64,000 nt of DNA, from NCBI GenBank assembly GCA_030374765.1, contig JARGXX010000100.1:1488001-1552000 (forward strand), written 5' to 3'. The DNA is from Agarophyton chilense. Its lineage: Eukaryota; Rhodophyta; Florideophyceae; Gracilariales; Gracilariaceae. The notes beneath the pieces were generated by a model, which saw nothing but the letters and a program-made list of their open reading frames with translations, had not been told where the DNA came from and did not search any database. A program made the position numbers and the translations under genes. This document shows, piece after piece, positions 44,207 through 55,159 of the stretch (positions within the stretch are counted from its first letter, which is position 1; every line of letters starts with the position of its first letter).

Positions 44207-45930
44207 AGGTGGAATAGCTTTCGAGTGGACTTCGCGGCTTTTTTATGTCTTTCCTCTGCTTTGGATTGACCAAGCGTTGTGGTGTTCCACGTAACTCCAC
44301 GAGCTCTTACCGCGTCATCTTCAGCTTGGGCCAACTAAAACAACTCCAGAAATGGGGTTCTTTCATGCTTTTCTCGAAATCGAGCCACTAGAGATTTGAT
44401 GTTGGGATCGAGTCCATCGATGAACAAGGTAATCTTGTCCTCTTTTGACTTGACGTTTTCACAGCGCGTGGCCATTCGGTTAAGCCTCGAGCTTTACTCA
44501 GCTTCTCCCTCACCAGGTTTCTGGGTCACATCACGAAGATCCAGGATAGCCTGTCGGATTGCGTTCGATGTCGCATAGCTGTGCAGTAAGTACTGTACTG
44601 CCTTCGGCCAGGATGTCACACCGCCTTCATTAGCGGTCAGGGATCTGCGAAGGGAACGATATTGCTCGGACGCAAAACCCGTCAAAAAATGTGGTAATGA
44701 AACCCAAGCTTGAGCTTCACTCATTTCTAAGGTGTCCGCCTATGCAACAAAACGAGTAAGGAACTCGATAACTAGAATGGGCGTTTTCCACCAAAGACTA
44801 GATCATTCAGTCCAATCTTCAACCCCCTAATGTGGTCCTTAACCTTTGCGGTTTCGCGACCCGATCGCTTCTTTCCTCCTTTCTCTAAGCGATACTACGT
44901 GTAGTCCAGGACTTTCCGATACAACGGATTCGTACAAGGGAGTGGCCTGACGCGCTTGTACTTAGGACCTTTCTTCCGTAATAGCCAAGAATACTTGTTC
45001 CTCTTCCTAGAACGGGAACTACTATGATCATCATCACTGGCATCGTTAGTGGACGTGTTCAAAAGGTCAAATTCGTCAGAACTGGAGTTTCCATCCTCCG
45101 ATCCTGATGAATCATCACACGTGTCCGGCTTAGACTTTCGCTTCTTGCGACGTCTTGACTTCGATCTCCTCAATCGCTCTTCCCTCAAGGAGACTTAGTT
45201 TTCGTCTTTCACGACTTGGGTAGCAGTAGTCTGGGCATTCATTACTGCCTCCAGGCGTTCCAGACGAGGTTTACCTCGAGTGAAGAGTTCCTCCACGTCA
45301 ATGGTCAGGCCCGGTAAAGCCTCCGGAGCATTACCATGCCTTTCCATTACTTGGTTCAAATCCTCTCGCAGGTTTCCCACAACTCGCGGGCATCTGGTCC
45401 CTTTCTTCTCGACGAGCGAGTACGACTTGTTCTCGGCGCAAGCGCTCTACTTCTTCGGGAATGATCGCCATGTGCAATTCCAATCCGATGATTCGCTCAC
45501 GATAGGCGTTGGAATCAAATTTGAGACTAAGCACCTGAGCGCGTAAATTATTTTCTCCAACAGGTGTTACGACCTGTTGGTCTGTCGGTTCATTATGGGA
45601 ACCATCGGCCTTCGTGGTTGGTTTAATATCCAGCTCCACGGGCGTGGGTACATCCGAGAGATCTCGTCTATCGGTCACCGAACGAGAGGGCGTCATCGCC
45701 TGACGGTATAGTGGCTCTCCGGCTTCTGTATATGAGGCGAGCCTCGGTCGTGGGCGTGGGTCTGAAGGATCCGGGGGACCGGGAATAGACTGGGTCTTCT
45801 TTTTTGGCATTCTGAACAATCCCAATGTTCGGCGACGAAATAATTGAGGTCTTAAATTGAAGAGGACAGCGTAGTTAACTATGGAACTCTGTAAGAGCTG
45901 GACGTGGTCCGAAACCTCTCCCGAGATCAT
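44207..45930 (-). pseudogene. GypC gag, truncated
   Basis: Minus-strand Gag of the ChrB family. It starts ISGEVSDHVQLL at 45930 and stays open for 199 codons (MPKKKTQSIPGPPDPSD..), followed by a basic/acidic Ser-rich block (45188-44895) and a capsid-like block with PHFLTGFASEQYRSL and RQAILDLRDVTQKPGEGEAE (44724-44494). The last alignable residues before the cut at 44207 match ChrB ..SKAQERRKKAAKLTRKVFH at the nucleotide level. Pol and the 3' LTR of GypC are absent from this window, apparently lost at the GypA junction. Confidence 0.7.
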
Positions 45931-46007
45931 ATTCCAATCTAATTAAAGATAGGTATCGATTCCACGGTTCCATGTGCGAAACATTTGGAGTAGCCAATCA
46001 CAGTGTT

Positions 46008-46023
46008 ACTAAGTCGGAAGACT
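46008..46023 (-). promoter_or_regulatory. GypC primer-binding site
   Basis: Minus-strand AGTCTTCCGACTTAGT just after the LTR end, matching the GypA site (GGTCTCCCGACTTA) with two substitutions. The shared primer site shows that the two families probably use the same tRNA. Confidence 0.5.
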
Positions 46024-46026
46024 ACT

Positions 46027-46644
46027 TGTAGTATCCGCTCTGTGGAGAGAGCAGACACCTGTGACATTGTTCGGGACTTCCGAATGGGTGCTTGCGGCTG
46101 AGGGTAAGGTGTGGTAGAGCACAACACTAGCGAACTACAATGGGTGTTTTAAGGCCCCACTCGCCAATGAGGGTGGTTGGTACTATTGAACGGACAACTA
46201 CTTGTTGTAGCTTGTCCGGATCTCCGGTTAAGGAATATTAATTAAGAAGCAAGTGAGTTATGAACCCGTTTATTGTCTCCTTTACTTTGGATTCGGCGCT
46301 CCCTTCTGTGCCTTAAGCACAGTGCACAGGGGTGAGCGCCGCACATAATAATATCTAGACATAAACTTGGTTAGCCGATTAATCCTTCTACAGTACGGGA
46401 TAATGCATGCCACGTGGCTACTCACTACAGTATATGCGCCGTTGCCAATCCGGTAATTCCCTACAAAGGGTCTAGTGGGATTCGCCGTGGCAGACCGATG
46501 TCCCACGTGTATCATACCACCTCGCGGACCATCTGCGGGGTGCCGCTTCATAACTTCATCCTAGGCGTTGCACTCACTTATGAGTATCATTATACTTAGC
46601 CAAAAAGAATTTCCATCGGAATTTTGACAGTGCAGAATACTACA
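46027..46644 (-). repeat. GypC 5' LTR, 618 bp
   Basis: Ends TGTAGTATCC..GAATACTACA on the plus strand. It is the inverted relative of the ChrB LTR at 54508-55159. Its outer end abuts the middle of ChrB gag, so GypC inserted into ChrB gag. Confidence 0.85.
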
Positions 46645-47585
46645 ATGCGACATCGACCTCAATCCGACAGGCTATCCTGGACCTTCGTGATGTGACCCAG
46701 AAACCTGGTAAGGGAGAAGCAGAGTACAGTTCGAGGCTTAACAGAATGGCTACGCGATGTGGAAACCTTCACTCCACGGAGGACAAGATTACCTTGTTCA
46801 TCGATATACCCGATCCCAACATCAAATCTCTAGTGGCTCGATTTCGAGAGAAGCATGAAAAAAACCAATTTATGGAGTTGGTTCGGTTTGTGCAAGCTGA
46901 AGGTGACGCATTAAGATCTCGCGGAGTTACGCGGATTACAATAGCGCTTGGTGCATCCAAAGCACAGGAAAGACGCAAAAAAGCAGCGAAACTCACTCGA
47001 AAGGTGTTCCACCTGTAATCTCCAGTGAACTGTCGATAGCCGTCGTTTGTAAGACACGATAACCAATCGCAAAACGATGCTATTCACCATATGAATTATT
47101 GGCACTCATCGGTACCCACAGAGGATCTACCTCACTCAGAATCCCAAGAGAAAGAAGCTCTAATGGCTATGAAGAGCAGACGTCCCGAGTCCCGTGCATA
47201 CATAAAACCCCCGGACGGAGAATTCAAAAATGGAAAACCTGGATGGGTGGACACCCGAATAGCTTATCGATCACAACCGATGTCGGCAGCCCGCCGTAAA
47301 GCGTTAATATTCTATCTGTGCTATGGCCGTCATCATCTGTCTTTAGAATGTACCCTTCCTGCAAAGGATTTAGTTCACGTCCTCACGAATTATGAGACTC
47401 TCTCAGTGGAAGAACGAACCCGAGTTCCAGCTGGTACCGACTGGAAGGTGAAAGCATGGCTTAGCTACCATCCTGGACGTCAATCAGGAGCCCCAGTAAT
47501 TCAGAACACTGAAGCAACACAAGCTAGTCCGCGAGTTAGAAGCAACGTCCCAAGGGCGCACGACCCGCCTCAGTCGGGAAACTAA
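46645..47585 (+). pseudogene. ChrB gag, 5'-truncated
   Basis: It begins mid-Gag at the GypC LTR border. SIRQAILDLRDVTQKPGKGE and RFREKHEKNQFMELVRFVQA match GypC Gag. After a stop at 47018 the same frame continues to 47585 with a knuckle-like LCYGRHHLSLEC at ~47320 and a Ser/Pro-rich tail. Confidence 0.75.
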
Positions 47586-47644
47586 GTGAGGGAACCCAAA
47601 GAAGGTCGGTCCTATTCCATCGCGTAGAGCCGACCAGGGAGTAC

Positions 47645-50600
47645 TTGTCTCCTGTTTCCCGAGCTGGTAGACACAAGGTCTTGATGAGGACTCATCACAT
47701 TCCGTCGAGTGGTTTGAATCCGTTCGATGGAAAGCCAGTACAGTTTGACTGTGAACTCCAACGTTTTAGGAGGCGTTATACTTGTCCGTCGAAACTGGAA
47801 AACTTTATTATGATAATGCAGAAGAGGAATTATAAAGTTTATGCTGACATCGGCTCGGACAAGGATTTATTGACCCGCCGCGTGACAGTTCTTGATACAG
47901 GCGCCGGACCGAACTTTATTCAGATATCCGAACTATGACCCACCGATCAGGAAGAAATTCGTTACGGTCCGTTTCCGGATAGCGGAGATGCTAATAGGAA
48001 TGCAGTGAAAACACTTGAAACAGTGAAGTTGATCGTTCGAATTGGACACTTTTTGGTGAAGGGGACGTTTATTGTCTGCAAGTCTCTGGCCGCACCAGTT
48101 GTTCTGGGATGTGATTGTTGTGACAGATGTGTCGAAGCAATCCGCCCTCGCAGTCGACTAATCACGTTAGACGATGGCTCCACATTGCCAATAATCAGAA
48201 GATCACTACGAAGTTTCCCTATCACTGCTTCACTTTCACCCTCAATGGAATACGAGTCGGCTCTTGGTCTTCCATCACCAAAGATTCGTGTGTCGAAAAC
48301 TACAGTGTTAAAGGCTCAATCCCAAACCTGGGTACAAGTGACAACACAACGACACTGTCTCGTGGTAATCAACCCTCATGCAGCAGCTATATAGGAGCAT
48401 CGAGTACTTCTTGCGGCAAATGGAATTGCCCAAGTTGAACCGGACAAACCCTTCTGAATACTCATTGCTAACCTTACCGATACTGATTATCGTTTACCGA
48501 AAAAACAGATCGTTGCAGCTGTTCTATCGCACCCTATAGAAGTAGTCCCGACTCATATCTCTACCGCAGAAATGCTAGGGTCTGCTGGTGTGACAGACGA
48601 ATCAACTGGCGCATATGAATGTTCCAGAGAGCAGTCGCAACCGACAGAAGGACAGAACGACCCAGATAAGCCGGTAGAAGAACTCGTACTCGAGAATGTT
48701 CCCGAAGGATATAAGGAAAAAATCAAGCAAATTTTGAAAAAGTATCCCTCCATGTGGAGTGGAAAACTAGGAAAGATCTCCGCCACAGAACATCATATTG
48801 ATGTTATTCCGGGATCTCGTCCCATTTCTCTGCCACCTTACTGAGCAGGACCGAAAAATCGTCAGATCGAAGAGGACAATGTTGCCAAGATGCTGGGAGT
48901 GGGAGTAATAGAAGCAGCACAATCTGCTTGGGCTTCCAATGTGGTGCTAGTCCCAAAACCTGATGGTTCTTTACGATTCTGTGTCGACTACCGGAAACTC
49001 AACGCAGTTACGATACGAAATAACTATCTACTGCCTCGCATGGACGAGTGTATATACAGCGTAGGCAGTGGAAACGTTTTCACCACGCTTGAAGCCAACC
49101 CTGACTATTGGAACGTTTCTGGTGTCGAAAAAGATCAGGATAAGACTGTATTTGTGTCACACGCTGGACTATCCCGTTTCAAGCGGATGTCCTGTGAACT
49201 CAAAAGTGCTCCGGCAACTTTCCTTCGCGCTGTGCACCTGTAACTCTCGAAGTATATATGGAAAAGATGTCTAGTCTATTTGGACGATGTCATTATCTTC
49301 TCTCATGATATGGAAAGTCATATGCGACATGTAGAGGAGATCCTAGAAGCATTGAAGACTGCAGATTTAACCTTGAAGTTCCATAAATAGGAGTGGTTCG
49401 CTAATAATTTGAAGTATTTAGGCCAAATAATTAGGCCTGGTCAGGTTGCATTTCATAAAGCTCAGACAGCGGCAGTCCGTGAATCGCAACCCCCATCGAC
49501 ACTGACCCAATTGCGACCCTTCCTGGGATTATGTAACGTTTACAGATGATTCATACCGCGCTACTCGCACATTGCAGCTCCATTGAACTCATTATTGCGT
49601 AAAGGGCAGCCTGTTAAGCTCGAGGATTTCAGACCCGCCGAACACGAAGCCTTCAAGACTTTAAAAACAAAACTCTTCACAGCACCAATCTTGGCCTTGC
49701 CCAAACCTAACCTACCTCATTCTTTGGATACCGACTCCAGTGAGTATCAGGTAGGGTGTGCTCTTTTTCATACCCATCCGGACGGTCAGAGGAAACCAAT
49801 CAGTTACTGTTCACGAACGCTGAACGCTGCAGAGAAGAAGTACTCCGTATCAGAAAAGGAATGCCTTGCAGTAGTGTGGACGCTGACTACTTTACGATCC
49901 TATCTCCAGGGAGAATCGTTTACCATCCATACGGATCATTCGTCCCTACGATGTTTATTATCAATAACGGACCCCTCCGGGAGATTAACACGTTGGTGTT
50001 TACAACTATCTGAATTCCATTTCGAAGGTAAATATAAGAAAGGACTGGATAACATACAAGCACACGCTTTGTGGAGATGGGAAACTTTAGGGGAGACCCA
50101 AAAAAAAATAGATGACGATTTACCATTTTTCTCAATGGAGCTGAACAAAGATGAAACGCAACTTGAATATCAAGAAGATGAAGAATATTATTTCCAATGG
50201 GACCGTCTCATGTAAATCCATAGAACGGAACCTCCTGAGCAACTCGAGCGTATCTCGATCACTGAGCTCTGCAATGAGCAACTCACAGATAACTTCTGTA
50301 CAGCGATGCGCTCTCGTCTTAATTGGGGGGAGCATTTGCCCTTTTCGCTCGATTCACGAGGTATATTGCTCAGCCACGTCCAGAAGCATGATCAGATCGT
50401 GTTTTCGCACTCTTTTAAGAGTCGTGTACTCTACTTGGCCCATTGTGCGAAGCTATCTGGACACTCAGGAGGAACAAAGTTGTTTATGACCATAAGAAGG
50501 GACTTCTATCGGCTGAAGTTGGCAATGGACTGCCATGCTACGGTAAACTTATGCTGAACGTGTGCGATGAATCGCGTGAAACTATATAAGAAGAGGAAAA

Positions 50601-51506
50601 AGATGACTCTATTCTCGGCGAAGGCGCATTTATAATTCGTCAGCATCGACATACTTGGAGAGCTAATTCGTTCCAACCAAGGATATCGCTACCTACTTGT
50701 AATTACGGATCGATTATCGAAACTTGTACGGACTGTACCGTTGAAGAGAATAACCGCCTGGGTAACAGCTCAGGCTTTCATCAAACACTGGGTGTATGTT
50801 TACGGACCGCCGAAAGTGCTGCTATCAGATAATGGAAAACAGTTTGTCGCTAAGTTCTTTCAGAACGTATGCCGAATATTAGGCATCAGGAACGTGTTTA
50901 CCACGACCTACCATCCACAGTGTAGTGGTCTGGTGGAACGCCACAACCGTACGTTATTAGCCGCTCTTCGGCATTACATCGCGGATCACCCGAAGGAGTG
51001 AGACATGTACACAGACACACTAATTTATGCGTACAACACGCAAGTGCTTACGTCTACAAAGGCGGCTCCTTTTGATCCCGTGATATCACGTAGACGACCC
51101 TCACTGCTTATGAGGTTGGACGAAGTCGAGGAAGACAAACCAACACCGGCGAAGAACTATCCCAAATGGAGAAACGACCTGACGTTAAGAACAGAGCAAG
51201 CGGCTCGAGAATTGGCAAAAACGCAAGCGTGTTACAAACTTAATTCGGATGCCCGACGGCGAAGACAGTTGTCAGATCTCCGGTAGGTGAATACACTTTT
51301 GTTCGCGTGGAACGACTTGAAAGCAGGTTTGAGCACGTGACAAATGGCTAACGGTAGTATCTGGACCTTTCAAGGTAATGAAGCTCACCGATGACACGGT
51401 AGTTCTAAGAACAGGAGAGGTCATTGACCGGTTTTCGCACGATCGTGTTGAAACTGCACTAGACAACTCTGAACTCCGGAAAACTGGAAAAAGAATCACA
51501 GTTTAG
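47645..51506 (+). pseudogene. ChrB Pol: protease, RT, RNase H, integrase with GPF module
   Basis: One frame is maintained for ~3.6 kb with about ten stops and no frameshift until the end. Protease: VLDTGAGPNFI (~47900). RT: FCVDYRKLNAVTIR and catalytic YLDD (CLVYLDDVIIFS, ~49280). RNase H: LDTDSSEYQVGCAL and EKECLAVVWTL. Integrase: zinc region LAHCAKLSGHSGG..C..C, core VSIDILGELIRS, LLSDNGKQFVAKF and GLVERHNRTLL, so all three acidic catalytic residues are kept. A separate frame 51357-51506 holds VSGPFKVMKLTDDTVVLR, the GPY/F module typical of chromoviruses. Several stops sit at codons where Arg (CGA), Trp or Gln is expected (for example PPY*AGPKNR, NVYR*FIPR, PKE*DMYTD). Confidence 0.85.
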
Positions 51507-52212
51507 CGGCAGAAATGGGAGCTACCCGTCGAATCAGACGATTCGTTTCCCGTGGCACACGGGGCTGACACGGCTCGTGACCTCCCGCTGCGCGGCAGCA
51601 CGGTGACATCCCACGCCAACTCTCCGAAAAATCTGAATGAGCCCCGTGGAAAGAGCCAGCACTCTTGTATGACCACAGTACCTGAAGACAAGAAAGTTTT
51701 TATAAAACTTGGTCCAATGAGATCCGGTCCCGAAGCGGCTGCACACACGCCATAACCCGTTCAGGTTGAAACGTCAACCAGAACGCCACTAGCTGAGCGA
51801 TCGCGCTCGGCAGCCGACCAAAGAGAACAAGTCGAAGTTGAAGCTAAACCTCCAGTAGTGGTGGATGCACCTCCGGCCGAACCTTCGGTGGAGAAGCCCA
51901 GTTTGGCTCATGCCCCTCAAAAGGACAGAAAGAAAACGCACTGTGACGAATGCAGGTAACCGTAGACCCGACGACTATGCAGTCAGACTGCGAGAACGAC
52001 GCTACAGTGGCCCAAAAAGGTCTCAGCTGTCTTACTAGACTACGCAGGTTCAACCTGAAGATATTGAAAGTTCCCACGCGCTCTTCTGGGAGGTTCAAGG
52101 AAACGACAACGTTTAAATATCCCGTCCGGACTCAACGAGTTCGTTAGTCAGACAGCTTAAGCCGGTGAACTAGAATCTCGCGCCATCCTCCGAAACGTTG
52201 GGAAATGCCCAG

Positions 52213-52392
52213 TAATACGTCATGGATCGCATCATCGATCACTGGGAAGACAAAGACACCCACAAACTACTGTATCTTATCCGTTGGTACGTTTTTCCTC
52301 GGGAAGCGGATACATGGGAGTCTATAACTCATATCCCGCGCTCACAGGTTGTGCGTTATCATCGTCGCATTCGACTCTCATTCCCTGCGTAG
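52213..52392 (+). pseudogene. ChrB chromodomain
   Basis: YVMDRIIDHWEDKDTHKLLY followed by LIRWYVFPREADTWE and QVVRYHRR is a good chromodomain: the Y-V-x-x-I opening, the LIRW..F strand pair, the DTWE motif and a terminal helix. Chromodomains at the integrase C-terminus define chromoviruses and direct integration to chromatin marks. One stop lies just before it (TAA 52213-52215) and the next at 52390. About 0.7 kb of decayed linker separates it from the GPF module. Confidence 0.8.
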
Positions 52393-52466
52393 ATCAACAC
52401 CACGATAATCTTTCCAGATGCGATTTCTTGGAGCCACTGCTAATACCTTTTCCCTTCAGAAGAAGG

Positions 52467-52662
52467 ATGTAAGAGAAGAAGACGAGAAGACTCGAGAAGA
52501 AGAAGACGTACTTAAGGAGACGTAAAGTAACGGAAACAGAAGAATTTGGTTTATATTATATTAAAAGAATGTGAGAGAAGAAGACCAGAAGACTCCAGAG
52601 GAAGAAGAAGTACTTTGGAAAACATGAAGTCACGGAAACAGAAGAATTTTGGTTTATGTTAT
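52467..52662 (+). repeat. Tandem duplication, ~102-bp purine-rich unit
   Basis: Two units (52467-52568 and 52569-~52662) share AGAGAAGAAGAC and the block ACGGAAACAGAAGAATTTGG. They lie in the untranslated region downstream of the chromodomain. Confidence 0.7.
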
Positions 52663-53118
52663 CGCCGCAAGGGTGTTGAAGACATTTAATTGTCAACGAA
52701 CTTACCTGCTGGTATAAAAGATTAACAATGGCGGTAAGCGCAACACGATCGCCTTACGGGTGTGTTTCGGCAAAAACCGCGTTTAAGAGGAACAGTCTCA
52801 ACGGTGCCAAAAAGTGATCCTCCCCATCTCTCTGTTGTTGGGCAAACCTACGATGGAATCCCATCGACAGGGTGGCAACCGATGTCATAGCCGTTTATGG
52901 CGAAGCACCCGTCACACGCGCGGTACCAGATGTTCAGATTCATCCTCGCAATCGAGTTCTGCATCAGCTCCTGGAGCTTCTTCACATTCCTGATCTGCAA
53001 ACTCAGAAGGTATGAACCTGTACACATGTCCAGTACGCTGATTTGAAAAGAACGCCCTAGGATTCGCTCGAAGGTCACGAGCCTGATCAGACGTGTTTAT
53101 CTGGCTGGTCCACGGTTT

Positions 53119-54213
53119 TTACCACACAAATTCTCCAGAATTAGCTGTGCATCCCAGCGAATGATCTCGATGGCGCACCCTTCTGAGTCTAGCTGATTGC
53201 TCTAACGGAACCCCATGCCAGTCGATACTGTCGATCAAGTCTACCAAGAGTAGGAATTCGTCATAACTGGCACGGGACTCCAACATAAGGGAAAGATCGA
53301 GTTGTCTCGCATATCCCCGCGCTGTTGGCGACATGTACCAAACCCGATAGGTATCTTATGCATCCCAAAGGATATACGCTGCCATCTTGGCAATGAACTC
53401 GGAGACCACGACTGTCCAGTATCCCGAGAATGGGTCGTTTATCAACGCAGACCCGATATAGATTATGGCAGGAGGAAGCTTCACCGTACATGCACGAGGG
53501 CTTTCGATCTCCGCCCAGTGCTCGGGCAGCGCGACATAGAGTCCGACGCGAGCATTCCGCCTAGTTCGATCAATCTCTGTAATTTGGTATGGAACCAGAT
53601 ACCCCAAGCAGGATATCGTACGTCGTTCCATACGAGAATAATGCCAGTAAGGAATGTCTCTCTTGTGGAGGAAGCGGAAGACCGCATGGAGCAAGAGCTG
53701 CTGAAAGCAGATTGCCGCGTCGCGCACATCGCGTAAGCCACGGCATTCGTCGAAGTCGACCTGGTATAATGTCTCGATGTACAAGTATCCTTCGCCATTC
53801 GTGCGAGCCATCCAGGGGTCCTGATTCTAATCTCTAGTGAGAACGACCGTGCTCATGAAACGGTGCAGACGCTGGTATATCAGCTTGGTGAACCGAGTTT
53901 GGGCTTCGTCTATACATTCATTGTTTTACCTGGCAATCTCGAAACCTGGAAAATCACAATGAGTAAGCCAATCGTGGCTGCGGATAGCTGCATATGGAAG
54001 GCCATCTAGAAGGTAACCGCTGAAGACGTATCGGCTGATCAACGCGTCATCTCGAAGGGCGACTGTGTCAAACCAGGGAGCCTGTGCGAAGAGGTCAACA
54101 TCGTCAAGAGGGTCTCATCCCACCAAGTCCGCGGGATGTGGAAAGCTGCTTTGAGCCCGACCACACGGCGCTAGAACGCTCCCAACGGAGGATACATAAG
54201 CAGCGTTCGACAT
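53119..54213 (-). pseudogene. ChrB extra reading frame, opposite strand
   Basis: Between the ChrB chromodomain and its 3' LTR, on the strand opposite to gag-pol, one frame runs 365 codons from ATG 54213 (MSNAAYVSSVGSVLAPCGR) to 53119. It is broken only by TGA 54115, TAA 53926, TAG 53827 and TAA 53356 and has no frameshift. The product would be a globular-looking protein (WFDTVALRDDALISRYVFSG, LYQVDFDECRGLRDVRDA, LPEHWAEIESP, YDEFLLLVDLIDSIDWHG), neither Gag nor Env-like, without signal peptide or long hydrophobic segment. All four stops can be C-to-T changes from CGA, CAA or CAG. I recognise no family. Opposite-strand accessory ORFs between pol and the 3' LTR are known from some plant Ty3/gypsy lineages. 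Confidence 0.5.
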
Positions 54214-54507
54214 TACACCTGATACCGAAGGCTGCAAGGGCAGGGAGTGGAAACCCACGCGAGGAGACGGCATTAATCGGAAGGCCGAAGGCGCCGCAGC
54301 TTGCGAATTGAAGCCACGGTTGGCGTAAGGACCCTATGAGGGTACATCTCCGTTGTTAAAGTTGTGCGGCGCGTATGGATTCATCGCTGATAAAGTCGAA
54401 ACAGATGATACTTTCGTGGAGACGAGGAAATTTCGGAATGCCGATGCATACTAGGGTGTATAAAGACGTCTTGCGTCGCCAATGCTTCGCAATTAACAGG
54501 GGCGATG
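54214..54507. other. ChrB region before the 3' LTR
   Basis: It ends with AACAGGGGCGATG (54495-54507), a purine-rich tract directly before the LTR start TGTAG, suitable as the plus-strand primer. The promoter of the opposite-strand frame would lie here or in the LTR, but no TATA box is clear. Confidence 0.4.
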
Positions 54508-55159
54508 TGTAGTGTTCTGCAATGTCGGAATACCGATGGAAGATTTTTTTGGCTAAGTATGATGATACTCATAAGTGAGTGCCACGGCTAGGATGAAGTT
54601 ATGAAGCGGCACACTGCAGATATTTCGTGAGGTGGTATATTACTCGTAGGATCTGTTTTTGCAACGGCGCATCCAATTAAACCCTTTGTACGGAAACACC
54701 GGATTGAAAACGGCGCATATAGGGGGTAGCCACGTGGCATTCAAGCCTATCCTACGTAGGCGGACGCCCATTTATTGCTAGTTATCGTGTACTTTCGAGA
54801 GTTTTATCGGTTAACCAAGTTTATATCTAGGTATTATTATGTGCGGCGCTCACCCTTCTGCACAGTACTTAAGGCACAGAGGGGAGCGCCGACTCCAAAG
54901 TTTAGGAGACAGCAGACAGGTTCACAACTGACTTGTTCTTTGTTCAGGATTCCTTAACCGGAGATCCGGAGAGGTTAAAACAAGTAGTTGTCCATTTCAT
55001 AGTACCAACCACCCTCCTTGGCGGGTGGTGCCTTACTACCCCCATTCTAGCTCACTAGTGTTGTGCTCTACCACATCTTCTCTTTAGCCGCAAGCACCCA
55101 TTCGGCAGTCCCGAACACTGTCACTGGTGTCTGCTCTCTCCGAAAGAATGGATACTACA
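54508..55159 (+). repeat. ChrB 3' LTR, 652 bp
   Basis: Ends TGTAGTGTTCTGC..GGATACTACA, an inverted TGTAGT/ACTACA pair. It is related throughout to the GypC LTR (46027-46644) in opposite orientation, and its first 49 bp match 36783-36831. The ATGGT target duplication follows. Confidence 0.85.

Larger units (their letters stand above)
36783..55159 (+). mobile_element. ChrB: chromovirus (Ty3/gypsy) with nested GypA and GypC
   Basis: An 18,377-bp block bounded on the left by 49 bp of LTR start (36783-36831, TGTAGCACTCTGC..) and on the right by a full LTR (54508-55159) of the same family and orientation. Flanks are AGGGT (36778-36782) and ATGGT (55160-55164), a 5-bp target duplication with one mismatch. 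Deleting the block and one repeat rejoins the CopE integrase in frame (..ESKKG then VVRFFALRLLQ). ChrB's own genes run 46645-52392. The left portion is occupied by GypA and GypC, and the rest of the 5' LTR, the primer site and the start of gag are lost. Confidence 0.8.

Noticed and set aside
53302-53736. 144-codon plus-strand ORF in ChrB
   Set aside because: It overlaps the longer minus-strand frame, which has a 365-codon extent and better composition; regarded as its shadow.
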